Source: JBFAPK01 sp040676675
Lineage (GTDB): Bacteria; Actinomycetota; Actinomycetes; Mycobacteriales; Micromonosporaceae
Direction: 5' to 3'
Assembly: GCF_040676675.1 (NCBI RefSeq)
Contig: NZ_JBFAPK010000014.1
Span: 1 to 64,000, forward strand
DNA: 64,000 nt
Both the position numbers and the translations under genes were made by a program. This document shows positions 35,898-44,260 of the stretch, in pieces. Positions within the stretch are counted from its first letter, which is position 1; each line of letters opens with the position of its first letter. The notes under the pieces were generated by a model. That model was not told the origin of the DNA and did not search any database. It saw only the letters and a program-made list of their open reading frames with translations.

Positions 35898-36932
35898 TCA
35901 GCGGACATCGCGTTCCGCCAGGGCCACGTCGGAGGTACGGGACACCTCTTCCGGCGCCTGATCAGGGGCGGGACGAGCGGCGGATTGGGCCCGCCGCTCG
36001 TCCCGCCGTGACTTCGCCAGGCTGGCCACGGTGGTGATGGCCAGCGTGCCGAGAATCACCCCGAGCGAGACCAGGATGGGCAGCTCCGGCGCCCAGCCGA
36101 CGCCGTCGTGGTGCAGCGCCTCCAGGACCAGCTTCACGCCGATGAAGGCGAGGATGAGCGCCAGCCCCTTGCTGAGGTAGACCAGCCGGTCCAGCAACGC
36201 GCCGATGAGGAAGAAGAGCTGGCGCAACCCCATCAGCGCGAACGTGTTCGCGGCGAAGACCAGGTACGGCTCCTTGGTCAGACCGAAGATCGCCGGAATC
36301 GAGTCGAGCGCGAACAACAGGTCGGTGGTGCCGATGGCGACCATGACGATCAACATCGGCGTCACCAGCAGCCGACCGTCCACCCGGGCCAGCACGGAGG
36401 CGCCCCGGTAGGAGTCGGTGGTCGGCAGGATGCGCTTGGCGGTACGCAGCGCGATGTTCTCGGAGAACTCGTCCTCCTGCTGCGGCCCGACCAGCTTGAT
36501 CGCGGTGTAGACCAGGAACGCGCCGAAGATGTAGAACATCCAGTCGAACCGCGCGATCGCCTGGGCGCCGGCCGCGATGAACGCGCCCCGCATCAGCAGC
36601 GCCAGGACGATGCCGATGAGCAGCACCTTCTGGCGGTACTGGAGGGGCACCGCGAACCGGCTCATGATGATCACGAAGACGAAGAGGTTGTCCACGCTCA
36701 GCGAGTACTCGGTCAACCAGCCGGCGAAGAACTCACCGCCGTACGAGCTGCCCGCGGTCGCCAGGAGGACGCCGCCGAAGGCGACCGCCGCCAGCACGTA
36801 GAAGGTCACCCAGGCCACGCACTCGCGGACCGACGGCTCCCGGGGATTGCGGGCGACCAGGTAGAAGTCGAACGCGATCATCACGGCGAAGCCGGCGATC
36901 GTGACGGCCCATACCCAGACCGGTACGTTCAT
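35898..36932 (-). CDS. TerC/Alx-family integral membrane protein
   Basis: The 344-residue protein has about nine hydrophobic helices and the TerC signature acidic residues within membrane segments: EYSLSVDNLFVFVIIM and TTDLLFALDSIPAIFGLT. TerC/Alx proteins export Mn(II) or assist metalation of exported proteins in other bacteria. ATG 36932 (MNVPVWVWAVTIAG) overlaps the preceding gene's stop as ATGA, which supports it over upstream starts. The C-terminal 45 residues are charged and cytoplasmic; the DNA there contains a perfect 17-bp stem hairpin. It ends the Nramp-membrane-TerC set. Confidence 0.88.
   Translation of the reverse strand: MNVPVWVWAVTIAGFAVMIAFDFYLVARNPREPSVRECVAWVTFYVLAAVAFGGVLLATAGSSYGGEFFAGWLTEYSLSVDNLFVFVIIMSRFAVPLQYRQKVLLIGIVLALLMRGAFIAAGAQAIARFDWMFYIFGAFLVYTAIKLVGPQQEDEFSENIALRTAKRILPTTDSYRGASVLARVDGRLLVTPMLIVMVAIGTTDLLFALDSIPAIFGLTKEPYLVFAANTFALMGLRQLFFLIGALLDRLVYLSKGLALILAFIGVKLVLEALHHDGVGWAPELPILVSLGVILGTLAITTVASLAKSRRDERRAQSAARPAPDQAPEEVSRTSDVALAERDVR
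35967..36007. terminator. Perfect 17-bp stem hairpin inside the end of the terC-like gene
   Basis: GGCGGGACGAGCGGCGG and its exact complement at 35991-36007 flank a seven-base loop. It lies within the last codons of the TerC-like gene and just beyond the stop of the converging small ORF. It could terminate that ORF's transcript. It is longer and more exact than coding constraint would require. Confidence 0.5.
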
Positions 36933-37507
36933 GATTCTCCCTTGGTACGGGACAGGGCCGGTTGCCGCACCACCCGCCGGTCCGCCCGGGCCCGCCGCCG
37001 GTTCTCCCGGGTCTGCCACTGCGCCTCCGCGTGCCGCAGGTAGTAGCCGTACAACCGGTCGGCCCGTGGGTTGTGGGCGCGGATCCGGTGCAGCCACCGC
37101 GGTGCGAACCGCTCGTGCAACCAGGTGAAACCGAGCGCGAACCCGAAACTGACCATCGCCTGGTAGGCGAGGAAGCCGAGGGTGTCGGCCGGCGGGGCCG
37201 GCCGGCCCGCGATGAGCAGGCCGGCCAGCACCTCGTGCAGCAACCGGGCGAGCGGGAAGCCCAGGAACCAGTAGAGCGCGGCCGGGGCGAAGACCCCCGG
37301 CCGGACCCGACCGGTACCGAGCAGCAGCCCGAACCCGCCACCGAGCAGCGCCAGCGGCAGTCCCAGGGCCAGCCCCTGGGCGGCGGCCCAGTCGACGGGC
37401 TGGCTCACGACCAGCGCCATCGCCATGGCCACCGGACCGGCGGCCGCGCCGATCGCGGCGCCGGGCACGGCCAACTCGGCCAGCTCTCGCATCCGATTCG
37501 TCGTCAT
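36929..37507 (-). CDS. Integral membrane protein of unknown function
   Basis: The 192-residue protein has three to four hydrophobic segments (AVPGAAIGAAAGPVAMAMAL, LALGLPLALLGGGFGLLLG, LYWFLGFPLARLLHEVLAGL and FLAYQAMVSFGFALGFTWLH) and a basic C-terminus. I know no family for it. It starts one base after the Nramp-like stop and its own stop overlaps the TerC-like start as ATGA, so the three are translationally coupled and probably work together. Confidence 0.75.
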   Translation of the reverse strand: MTTNRMRELAELAVPGAAIGAAAGPVAMAMALVVSQPVDWAAAQGLALGLPLALLGGGFGLLLGTGRVRPGVFAPAALYWFLGFPLARLLHEVLAGLLIAGRPAPPADTLGFLAYQAMVSFGFALGFTWLHERFAPRWLHRIRAHNPRADRLYGYYLRHAEAQWQTRENRRRARADRRVVRQPALSRTKGES

Positions 37508-37508
37508 G

Positions 37509-39071
37509 TCAGTCCACGACCACGCCGAACCGGATCAGGCTGTAGAAGAGCATGCCCAGGTAGAAGACCGCGCCGAAACCGATCACCGCGTTCTGGACGA
37601 TGCCCGGCCGGATCGGCTTGGGCAGCATCCGGTTGTTGACCAGCAGCAGGACGACGCAGTAGGCGCCCATCGCGAAGGTGGAGAGGAAGGCCAGCACGTC
37701 CAGGATCGCGCCCGGACCGTCGGCCGGACCGAAGAGCAGGATGACGATCCCGAACGTGATGACACCCCAGAGGAAGCCCGCGTAGAGCTTCGACACCCCG
37801 AACCGCTTGGCGCCCGGTACGAAGTGGTAGGTCATGTCCGACTGGCCCCGGGAGAACGAGTCGAACAGCCCGAGCGTGGCGTTGAGGCCGATCAGCGCGA
37901 TGAAGCCGAGGAAGATCCCGTGCAGCACCGGCGCGCCGGCGGAGGCGAAGGCGTCCGCCATCGCGGTCAGCGAGGCTTCCCGGTCGCCACCCCTGATGAT
38001 GTCTCCAACGGCCGGGTTCTCCCGCGCGGCGGTCCGCGCCAGCACCGTGAACGAGATGGTGACCAGCATCGTCACGCCCCAGAAGAGCAGCAGCGCGTCG
38101 AAGGTCACCCACCGCCGCCAGCCCTTCCACTTGCGCATCTCGGCCGGGTTGTCGGTGTCGAACATGAAGCCGCGCGACGGCATCTCCTCCTCGTCGCCCG
38201 CCGCCCGCAGCCCGCGTACCTTGGGGATGTGCGCCCCCATGCCGGCGCCCGAGTCGCGCAGGTGCAGCGTGTACCACATCTGCTGCATGCCGGACGGACC
38301 GGCGAACGCGATCGCCCCGACCAGGACCGGGAACCACGTCTTGGAGAGCGAGCCCTCCGGGAAGTAGCCGAAGTGGAACATGCCGCCGAGGGTGGCGGTG
38401 ACGTCGCTCCACTGGCCGACCAGCGAGGCCGCCACGGCGGTACCGACGACCAGGACGCCGATCAGGATGCCGAGCACGTTCTCCAGCAGCGAGTAGATGA
38501 CCGACGCGAGGCTGAAGATGATGCCGACCGCGATCAGACCGACGATCGCGGTGACCACCCAGGGTATGCCGGTGACCTGCTCGAACGCCGCCGCGCCGGT
38601 GGAGAGGTGACCCGGCCAGATGTAGACCAGGATCGCCGCTGTGAAGAAGAACCACATCAGTGGTTTGAAGACCCGGGCGGCCCCGAAGAAGATGCTCTCG
38701 CCGGTCGCCATGGCGTACCGGGCCATCTCCAGCATGACGAAGGCCTGGAGGGTCACGCCGATCAGGAACAACCACCGGATCTCCGGCCCGAAGACCAGGA
38801 CCAGGCGGGGCCACATGTACGCCTCGCCCATCCCGACGCCGAGCGCGACGAGGAAGACGGTGGGACCGAGCAGATGGACCGACGGCGGCGGGTCCGGCAG
38901 TTCCCGGATCGGCATCGGTTCGAGCCGACCGGCCCGCCAGACCCGCTCCTGGGTCGTCGCGCCGCCGCCGACGGTCGCGGTGGTGATGGATGGATCCCCG
39001 CTGGGTGGTGCCGATGAGCCGGTCGCGCTGCCCACCTGCTGGCTCGGGGCAGGCTTTTTCGAAGCCTCCAC
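37509..39071 (-). CDS. Nramp-like transporter lacking the DPGN and MPH metal motifs
   Basis: The 520-residue protein has a long Ser/Pro-rich N-terminus (about 1-62), then about eleven helices with Nramp/APC-like layout. Where Nramp helix 1 has DPGN this protein reads LGVGMGEAYMWPRL (78-90), and the helix 6 region that should contain MPH reads AIAFAGPSGMQQMWYT. The Mn/Fe ligands are therefore missing. It may carry a different substrate. The GTG start is fixed by GAGGAGGTCCAGC. It lies downstream of frc-acs on the same strand but after a hairpin, and heads a coupled set with a membrane protein and TerC. Confidence 0.75.
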   Translation of the reverse strand: MEASKKPAPSQQVGSATGSSAPPSGDPSITTATVGGGATTQERVWRAGRLEPMPIRELPDPPPSVHLLGPTVFLVALGVGMGEAYMWPRLVLVFGPEIRWLFLIGVTLQAFVMLEMARYAMATGESIFFGAARVFKPLMWFFFTAAILVYIWPGHLSTGAAAFEQVTGIPWVVTAIVGLIAVGIIFSLASVIYSLLENVLGILIGVLVVGTAVAASLVGQWSDVTATLGGMFHFGYFPEGSLSKTWFPVLVGAIAFAGPSGMQQMWYTLHLRDSGAGMGAHIPKVRGLRAAGDEEEMPSRGFMFDTDNPAEMRKWKGWRRWVTFDALLLFWGVTMLVTISFTVLARTAARENPAVGDIIRGGDREASLTAMADAFASAGAPVLHGIFLGFIALIGLNATLGLFDSFSRGQSDMTYHFVPGAKRFGVSKLYAGFLWGVITFGIVILLFGPADGPGAILDVLAFLSTFAMGAYCVVLLLVNNRMLPKPIRPGIVQNAVIGFGAVFYLGMLFYSLIRFGVVVD

Positions 39072-39163
39072 GCTGGACCTCCTCGGTTTGCCTAGTGGCT
39101 GTACGGGGTCTGGGGGACGGATCCAGAACCCTGACGCGTTTGTCCTTGTCGCCCCCTGTTCAC

Positions 39164-39190
39164 GGGACGGCCACGCGGGGTGGCCGTCCC
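39164..39190 (-). terminator. Hairpin between the acyl-CoA ligase and Nramp-like genes
   Basis: GGGACGGCCAC and GTGGCCGTCCC form a perfect 11-bp stem around GCGGG, 32 bases after the ligase stop. It could end the frc-acs transcript or act as an attenuator before the Nramp-like gene. Confidence 0.6.
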
Positions 39191-39221
39191 CCTGGCTGAT
39201 ACGTCGCGCGGGATGGAGCTG

Positions 39222-41390
39222 TCAGCCGTCGCCGTGCGGGCGGCCGCCGAGCAGGCCGGCGGACCGGGCCCAGCGGTACTTCGCGCCGAGTACCGCGACC
39301 GGTTTCTCGGTCGTGTAGGGGTACGCCACGATGCCGTGGCGGTACAGGTGCTCGCTGGCCTGCTCGACCTCGACGTCGCCGGCGAGCGAGGCGACGACGG
39401 GCTTGTGGATGCCCTTGGCCCGGAACTCCTCGACCACGTCAACGACCAGCTCGGCGAAGACCATGGGCGGCGTCACGATGGTGTGCCAGTAGCCCAGGAT
39501 CAGCGAGTGGATGCGCGGGTCGGAGAGGCCGAGCGCGATGGTGTTCCGGTACGTCGACGGCGGCTCGCCGCCGGTGATGTCCACCGGGTTGCCGGCCGCG
39601 CCGAACGGCGGAATGAACTTCCGGAACGCCTCGTCCAGGTCCGGCGGGATGGACATCAGCGTCAGGCCGTTGTCCACGCACGCGTCGGAGAGCAGTACGC
39701 CCGAGCCGCCGGCGCCGGTGATGATGACGACGTTCTCGCCCTGCGGGGTGGGCAGCAGCGGGATGCCGCGGGCGTACTCGAGCAGGTCGTTGAGGCCGGG
39801 AGCGCGGATCACGCCGCTGGACCGCAGGATGTCGTCGTAGACCTTGTCGTTGCCGGCCAGCGCGCCGGTGTGCGAGCTGGCCGCCTTGGCGCCCTGGTCG
39901 GTGCGGCCGGCCTTGAGCACGACGACCGGCTTGGTCACCGAGACCCGCTTGGCGGTCTCCGCGAACGACCGGCCGTCCTTGAGGTCCTCCAGGTGCATCG
40001 CGATGAGGTTGGTGTTCTCGTCGCTCTCGAAGAAGGTGAGCAGGTCGTCCTCGTCGATGTCGGCCTTGTTGCCCACGCCGACGATCGCCGAGACGCCCAT
40101 CTGGGCCGAGCGGCTGAAGCCCAGGATGGCCATGCCGATGCCGCCGGACTGCGAGGAGAGCGCGACGCCGCCCTTGACGTCGTACGGGGTGCAGAACGTC
40201 GCGGAGAGGTTCTGCGGCGTGTAGTAGTAGCCGTAGATGTTCGGCCCGAGGATCCGTACGCCGTGCCGGCGGGCGACCGCGACGACCTCCTCCTGCAGCT
40301 CGTGGTTGCCGGTCTCGCCGAAGCCCGAGGGGATGAGGATGGCGCCCGCGACGCCCTTGGCCCCGGCCTCCTCCAGCGCCGCCGGCACGAACTTGGCCGG
40401 GATCGCGAAAACAGCGACGTCCACGTCGCCGGGTACGTCGCTGATGCTGCGGAACGCCTTGCGTTCCAGGATCTCGCTGGCCTTCGGGTTGATCGGGTAG
40501 ATCTCGCCCTGGTAACCGCCGTTCACCAGGTTCTTCATCACCGAGTTCCCGATCTTCCCGGCCTCGGCCGAGGCGCCGATCACGGCGATCGAGGCCGGCT
40601 TCATGATCCGGTTCATCGACGCCAGGATCTCCTCCCGGCTGAACCGGACCGGCTCCTTGGCGGCGTTGTCGTCGACCAGGATCCGAACGTCCACCGCGGT
40701 CGCACCGTTCGGCGTGGCCAGCACCGGGTTGAGGTCGACCTCGGAGAGCTCCGGGAAGTCGGTGACCAGGTTCGAGACCCGGACGATCAGGTCGGCCAGC
40801 AGCTCCCGGTCCGCCCCCTCGGCGCCGCGTACGCCCCGCAGGATCTCGGCCGAGGCGATGCCGTCGACCATCGACAGCGCGGTCGGGTGGTCCGTCGGGG
40901 CGAGCCGGAAGGTGACGTCCTTGAGCACCTCGACCAGTACGCCGCCGAGCCCGAACGCGACGACCTTGCCGAAGGTCGGGTCGGTGACCGTACCGATGAT
41001 GACCTCGTGACCGGAGGTGAGCTGCTGCTGCACCTGGACCCCGAGGATGTTGGCGTCCGCCTTGTATGCGCGGGCGTTGGCGACGATGGTGTCGAAGCCC
41101 GCGGAGACCTCGTCGGGGGTCTTCAGCCCGACCAGTACGCCGCCCGCCTCGGTCTTGTGCAGGATGTCCGGCGAGACGATCTTCAGTACGACCGGCAGGC
41201 CGATCTCGATGGCCAGCCGTACCGCCTCCTCGGCGGTGGTGGCCAGGCCCTCGCCCGGCGTGGCGATGCCGTACGCCTCGGCCACGGCGCGGCCCTCGGG
41301 GGCGGTCAGCGAGCTGCGCCCCTCGGCCTTGACCTGGTCGATGACCCGCCGTACGGCGTCGCGGTCGTAGCGCTGTTCGTTCTCTGGCAT
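39222..41390 (-). CDS. ADP-forming acyl-CoA ligase, beta-alpha domain order
   Basis: The 722-residue protein fuses an N-terminal ATP-grasp domain (about 10-235; GLPVVLKIVSPDILHKTEAGG) to a CoA-binding and succinyl-CoA-ligase-like part (RIMKPASIAVIGASAEAGK near 261, SSQSGGIGMAILGFS, and SSHTGALAG with His507, the likely phospho-acceptor). The usual single-chain ADP-forming acetyl-CoA synthetase order is alpha then beta; here it is reversed. The reaction is acyl-CoA + ADP + Pi to acid + CoA + ATP, or its reverse. In an oxalate operon, formyl-CoA or oxalate are attractive substrates, but this is inference. ATG 41390 follows GGAGTCGAGGAC. frc precedes it by 64 bases. Confidence 0.85.
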   Translation of the reverse strand: MPENEQRYDRDAVRRVIDQVKAEGRSSLTAPEGRAVAEAYGIATPGEGLATTAEEAVRLAIEIGLPVVLKIVSPDILHKTEAGGVLVGLKTPDEVSAGFDTIVANARAYKADANILGVQVQQQLTSGHEVIIGTVTDPTFGKVVAFGLGGVLVEVLKDVTFRLAPTDHPTALSMVDGIASAEILRGVRGAEGADRELLADLIVRVSNLVTDFPELSEVDLNPVLATPNGATAVDVRILVDDNAAKEPVRFSREEILASMNRIMKPASIAVIGASAEAGKIGNSVMKNLVNGGYQGEIYPINPKASEILERKAFRSISDVPGDVDVAVFAIPAKFVPAALEEAGAKGVAGAILIPSGFGETGNHELQEEVVAVARRHGVRILGPNIYGYYYTPQNLSATFCTPYDVKGGVALSSQSGGIGMAILGFSRSAQMGVSAIVGVGNKADIDEDDLLTFFESDENTNLIAMHLEDLKDGRSFAETAKRVSVTKPVVVLKAGRTDQGAKAASSHTGALAGNDKVYDDILRSSGVIRAPGLNDLLEYARGIPLLPTPQGENVVIITGAGGSGVLLSDACVDNGLTLMSIPPDLDEAFRKFIPPFGAAGNPVDITGGEPPSTYRNTIALGLSDPRIHSLILGYWHTIVTPPMVFAELVVDVVEEFRAKGIHKPVVASLAGDVEVEQASEHLYRHGIVAYPYTTEKPVAVLGAKYRWARSAGLLGGRPHGDG

Positions 41391-41454
41391 GTCCTCGACT
41401 CCTTGCAAACGGTTGCCCCGCCGGCTCCGGCGGTTCCGGTTGATTCGCGGGTGG

Positions 41455-42684
41455 TCAGATGGCGCCGGCGGTGCGCAGCTCACCGATCTGCTGCTCGTCG
41501 TAGCCGAGCTCGGCGAGCACCTGATCGGTGTGCTCGCCCAGCAGCGGCGAGCGCTCGACCTCGACGAAGGAGTCCGAGAGCTTGATCGGGTTGCCGACCG
41601 TCTTGTACGAGCCGCGCTTGGGGTGGGCGACCTCGACGACGGCGCCCAGCTCGGCGAGGGTCTCGTCCTCGATCAGCTCCTTGGTCGACAGGATCGGACC
41701 GCACGGGATGTTGTGGGCGTTGAGCTTCTCCATGACCTCCCACTTGGTGTGCTTCTCGGTCCACTCCTCGATCAGCGCGAACGCCTTGTCGAGCTTGTTG
41801 AGGCGCGCCTGCGGGGTGCTCCACGCGGGGTCGTCCGCCAGCTCCGGCCGGCCGATCAGGTCGGTGATCGGCTTCCAGCCGACGGGCTGGATGATCACGT
41901 AGATGTAGTCGTTGGGGCCGCCGGGCGCGCAGCGCACCGCCCAGCCGGGCTGGCCGCCGCCGGAGGCGTTGCCGCTGCGCGGTACCTCGTCGCCGAAGTG
42001 CTGGTTCGGGTACTCGTTCAGCGGTCCGTGCGCGAGCCGCTGCTGGTCGCGCAGCTTGACCCGGCACAGGTTCAGCACCGCGTCCTGCATCGCGACCTGG
42101 ACCCGCTGCCCCCGGCCGCTGTGGGTGCGCTGGTACAGCGCCGCGAGGATGCCGGCGACCAGGTGGATACCGGTGCCGGAGTCGCCGATCTGGGCGCCGG
42201 TCGCGGTCGGCGGGCCGTCCTCGAAGCCGGTGGTGCTCATCGAGCCGGCCATCGCCTGCGCGATCACCTCGTACGCCTTGAAGTTGGCGTAGCGGCCGGG
42301 CCCGAAGCCCTTGATGGAGGCGTAGATGAGCCCGGGGTTGATCTCCTGGAGCTTCTCCCAGGGGAAGCCGAAGCGCTCCACCACGCCGGGCCCGAAGTTC
42401 TCGACCAGGATGTCGACCCCGGAGACGAGCCGGGTGAAGACCTCCTTGCCCTGCTCGCTCTTCATGTTCAGCGTGATGCTGCGCTTGTTGCCGTTGAGCA
42501 TCGTGAAGTAGAGGCTGTCGACGTCGGGGATGTCCCGGAGCTGGCTGCGGGTGATGTCGCCCTGGCCGGGGGCCTCGAGCTTGATGACGTCGGCGCCGAG
42601 CCACGCGAGGATCTGCGTGGACGAGGGACCGGACTGCACATGCGTCATGTCGAGGACCCGGACGCCCTCGAGTGCCTTACCCAT
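41455..42684 (-). CDS. frc: Formyl-CoA:oxalate CoA-transferase
   Basis: Class III CoA-transferase that moves CoA from formyl-CoA (or another acyl-CoA) to oxalate. The 409-residue protein matches Oxalobacter Frc throughout as I recall that sequence: VLDMTHVQSGP with Gln17, the catalytic Asp168 in QIGDSGTGIHL, VAMQDAVLNLCRVKLRDQQR and the glycine loop SGGGQPG at 241-247. Residue 48, Trp in Oxalobacter Frc, is Gln here. The ATG has a near-perfect site AGGAGGTTGACTC. It leads the frc-ligase transcript and is divergent from sucCD across the shared promoter block, 184 bases upstream of its start. Confidence 0.92.
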   Translation of the reverse strand: MGKALEGVRVLDMTHVQSGPSSTQILAWLGADVIKLEAPGQGDITRSQLRDIPDVDSLYFTMLNGNKRSITLNMKSEQGKEVFTRLVSGVDILVENFGPGVVERFGFPWEKLQEINPGLIYASIKGFGPGRYANFKAYEVIAQAMAGSMSTTGFEDGPPTATGAQIGDSGTGIHLVAGILAALYQRTHSGRGQRVQVAMQDAVLNLCRVKLRDQQRLAHGPLNEYPNQHFGDEVPRSGNASGGGQPGWAVRCAPGGPNDYIYVIIQPVGWKPITDLIGRPELADDPAWSTPQARLNKLDKAFALIEEWTEKHTKWEVMEKLNAHNIPCGPILSTKELIEDETLAELGAVVEVAHPKRGSYKTVGNPIKLSDSFVEVERSPLLGEHTDQVLAELGYDEQQIGELRTAGAI

Positions 42685-43076
42685 GAGTCAACCTCCTGTA
42701 CGCGACACGCCTTTGCCGATCGATGCTGATAAGTCCGCTACGTGCGCCCGGCGGCGGTCCCGTTTCCGCGCGACGGGCGGCGGGAAAAGCCCTCCGGACG
42801 GCGGTGCGGGCGGGTCCTACCTGGCTGACCCGGGAAACGAGTCATCGGAGCCCTCCGCATTCGTCGGGGATTGCATACCGTATGGGGTAGGCAATATCGT
42901 GCCCCTTGTGACAGTGGGGTGTCTAGGGGGTGGCAGAACGTTTTCGGCGAAGCCATGCCGGTTCCGCCCCCACCACCGGTCCCGGTGATCCGCGCCTGCC
43001 CGCGCGCGTTACCCGGTACCCGTCCCGACCCGCACCGGGGTGCGCCCGGACTCCGCGCCACGAAGGGAGATCCACA
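42685..43076. other. Divergent regulatory region frc/sucC
   Basis: The 392-base gap serves both frc (leftward) and sucC (rightward). It contains the 64-bp block at 42869-42932. The bases 42940-43060, upstream of sucC, are GC-rich and carry the ribosome site GAAGGGAG but no second palindrome. No gene is seen. Confidence 0.55.
42869..42932 (-). promoter_or_regulatory. Oxalate regulon promoter/operator block, copy 2
   Basis: This block is 55/64 identical to 35039-35102 without gaps. The palindrome here is TTGCATACCG-TATG-GGGTAGGCAA (two mismatches in ten) and CCTAGACACCCC is retained on the minus strand. The variable part is an 8-9-base window between the two conserved halves, as expected for a spacer. 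It stands between frc and sucC; its orientation relative to frc equals that of copy 1 relative to oxc. Confidence 0.75.
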
Positions 43077-44255
43077 ATGGATCTGTACGAGCATCAAGCC
43101 CAGGAACTCTTCGCCAAGTACGGCGTGCCGGTGGGCCGCATGCAGGTCGTCCACACCGCCGAGGAGGCGCGTACCGCCGCCGCCGAGATCGGTGGCCGGG
43201 TCGTCGTCAAGGCACAGGTGAAGACCGGTGGGCGGGGCAAGGCCGGTGGGGTCAAGCTGGCCGCCGGGCCGGACGCCGCCCACGAGACCGCCGAGGCGAT
43301 CCTCGGCATGGACATCAAGGGCCACACCGTACGGAAACTGCTGGTCACCGAGGCGAGCGAGATCGCCGACGAGTACTACGCGGCCCTGCTGCTGGACCGC
43401 GCCAACCGCTCCTTCCTCGCCATGGTCTCCCGCTCCGGGGGCATGGACATCGAGCAGGTCGCGGCCGAGGACCCGGCGGCGCTGGCCCGGCTCGAGGTGG
43501 ACCCGGCCCTCGGGCTGAAGCTCGAGGGCGCGTACCAGCTCTGCGCCGACGCCGGGCTGCCGTCGGACGTGTACGACGAGGTCGGCGAGGTGCTCATCAA
43601 GCTCTGGGACGTCTTCCGCGGCGAGGACGCCACCCTTGTCGAGATCAACCCACTGGCCCGGCTCGCGGACGGCTCGGTACGCGCGCTGGACGGCAAGGTG
43701 ACCGTGGACGACAACGCGCGCTTCCGGCAGCCCGGCCACGCCGCGTTCGTCGACAACGCCGCGACCGACCCGCTCGAACTGCGGGCCGCGGAGAAGCACC
43801 TCAACTACGTCAAGCTCGACGGCGAGGTGGGCGTGATCGGCAACGGCGCCGGGCTCGTGATGAGCACCCTCGACGTCGTGGCGTACGCGGGCGAGCGGTT
43901 CGGCGGCGTCAAGCCGGCCAACTTCCTCGACATCGGCGGCGGCGCCTCGGCCGAGGTGATGGCGAACGGGCTCGACATCATCCTCGGTGACCCGGCCGTG
44001 CGGAGCGTCTTCGTCAACGTCTTCGGCGGCATCACCGCCTGCGACGCCGTCGCCAACGGCATCGTCCAAGCCATCGACCTGCTCACCCGCAGGGGCGAGG
44101 TCATCGACAAGCCGCTGGTGGTCCGGTTGGACGGCAACAACGCCGCCGAGGGGCGCCGGATCCTCGCCGAGGCCGCCCTGGACTGCGTACGTACCGCCGA
44201 AACGATGGACGGCGCGGCGGCGCTCGCCGCCGAACTCGCCAGCAAGGGGGCCTGA
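43077..44255 (+). CDS. sucC: Succinyl-CoA ligase (ADP-forming) beta subunit
   Basis: The beta subunit carries the ATP-grasp fold of succinyl-CoA synthetase. The 392-residue protein starts MDLYEHQAQELFAKYGVPVG and shows VVKAQVKTGGRGKAGG (nucleotide contact), LVEINPLARLADG and the C-terminal GNGAGLVMSTLDVV and NVFGGITACDAVANGI motifs. The ATG has GAAGGGAGATCCACA before it. It is divergent from frc and followed six bases later by sucD. It may be the TCA-cycle enzyme or a second, oxalate-linked copy; the shared regulatory block favours the latter, possibly to provide succinyl-CoA as CoA donor for oxalate. Confidence 0.93.
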   Translation: MDLYEHQAQELFAKYGVPVGRMQVVHTAEEARTAAAEIGGRVVVKAQVKTGGRGKAGGVKLAAGPDAAHETAEAILGMDIKGHTVRKLLVTEASEIADEYYAALLLDRANRSFLAMVSRSGGMDIEQVAAEDPAALARLEVDPALGLKLEGAYQLCADAGLPSDVYDEVGEVLIKLWDVFRGEDATLVEINPLARLADGSVRALDGKVTVDDNARFRQPGHAAFVDNAATDPLELRAAEKHLNYVKLDGEVGVIGNGAGLVMSTLDVVAYAGERFGGVKPANFLDIGGGASAEVMANGLDIILGDPAVRSVFVNVFGGITACDAVANGIVQAIDLLTRRGEVIDKPLVVRLDGNNAAEGRRILAEAALDCVRTAETMDGAAALAAELASKGA

Positions 44256-44260
44256 CCGAG

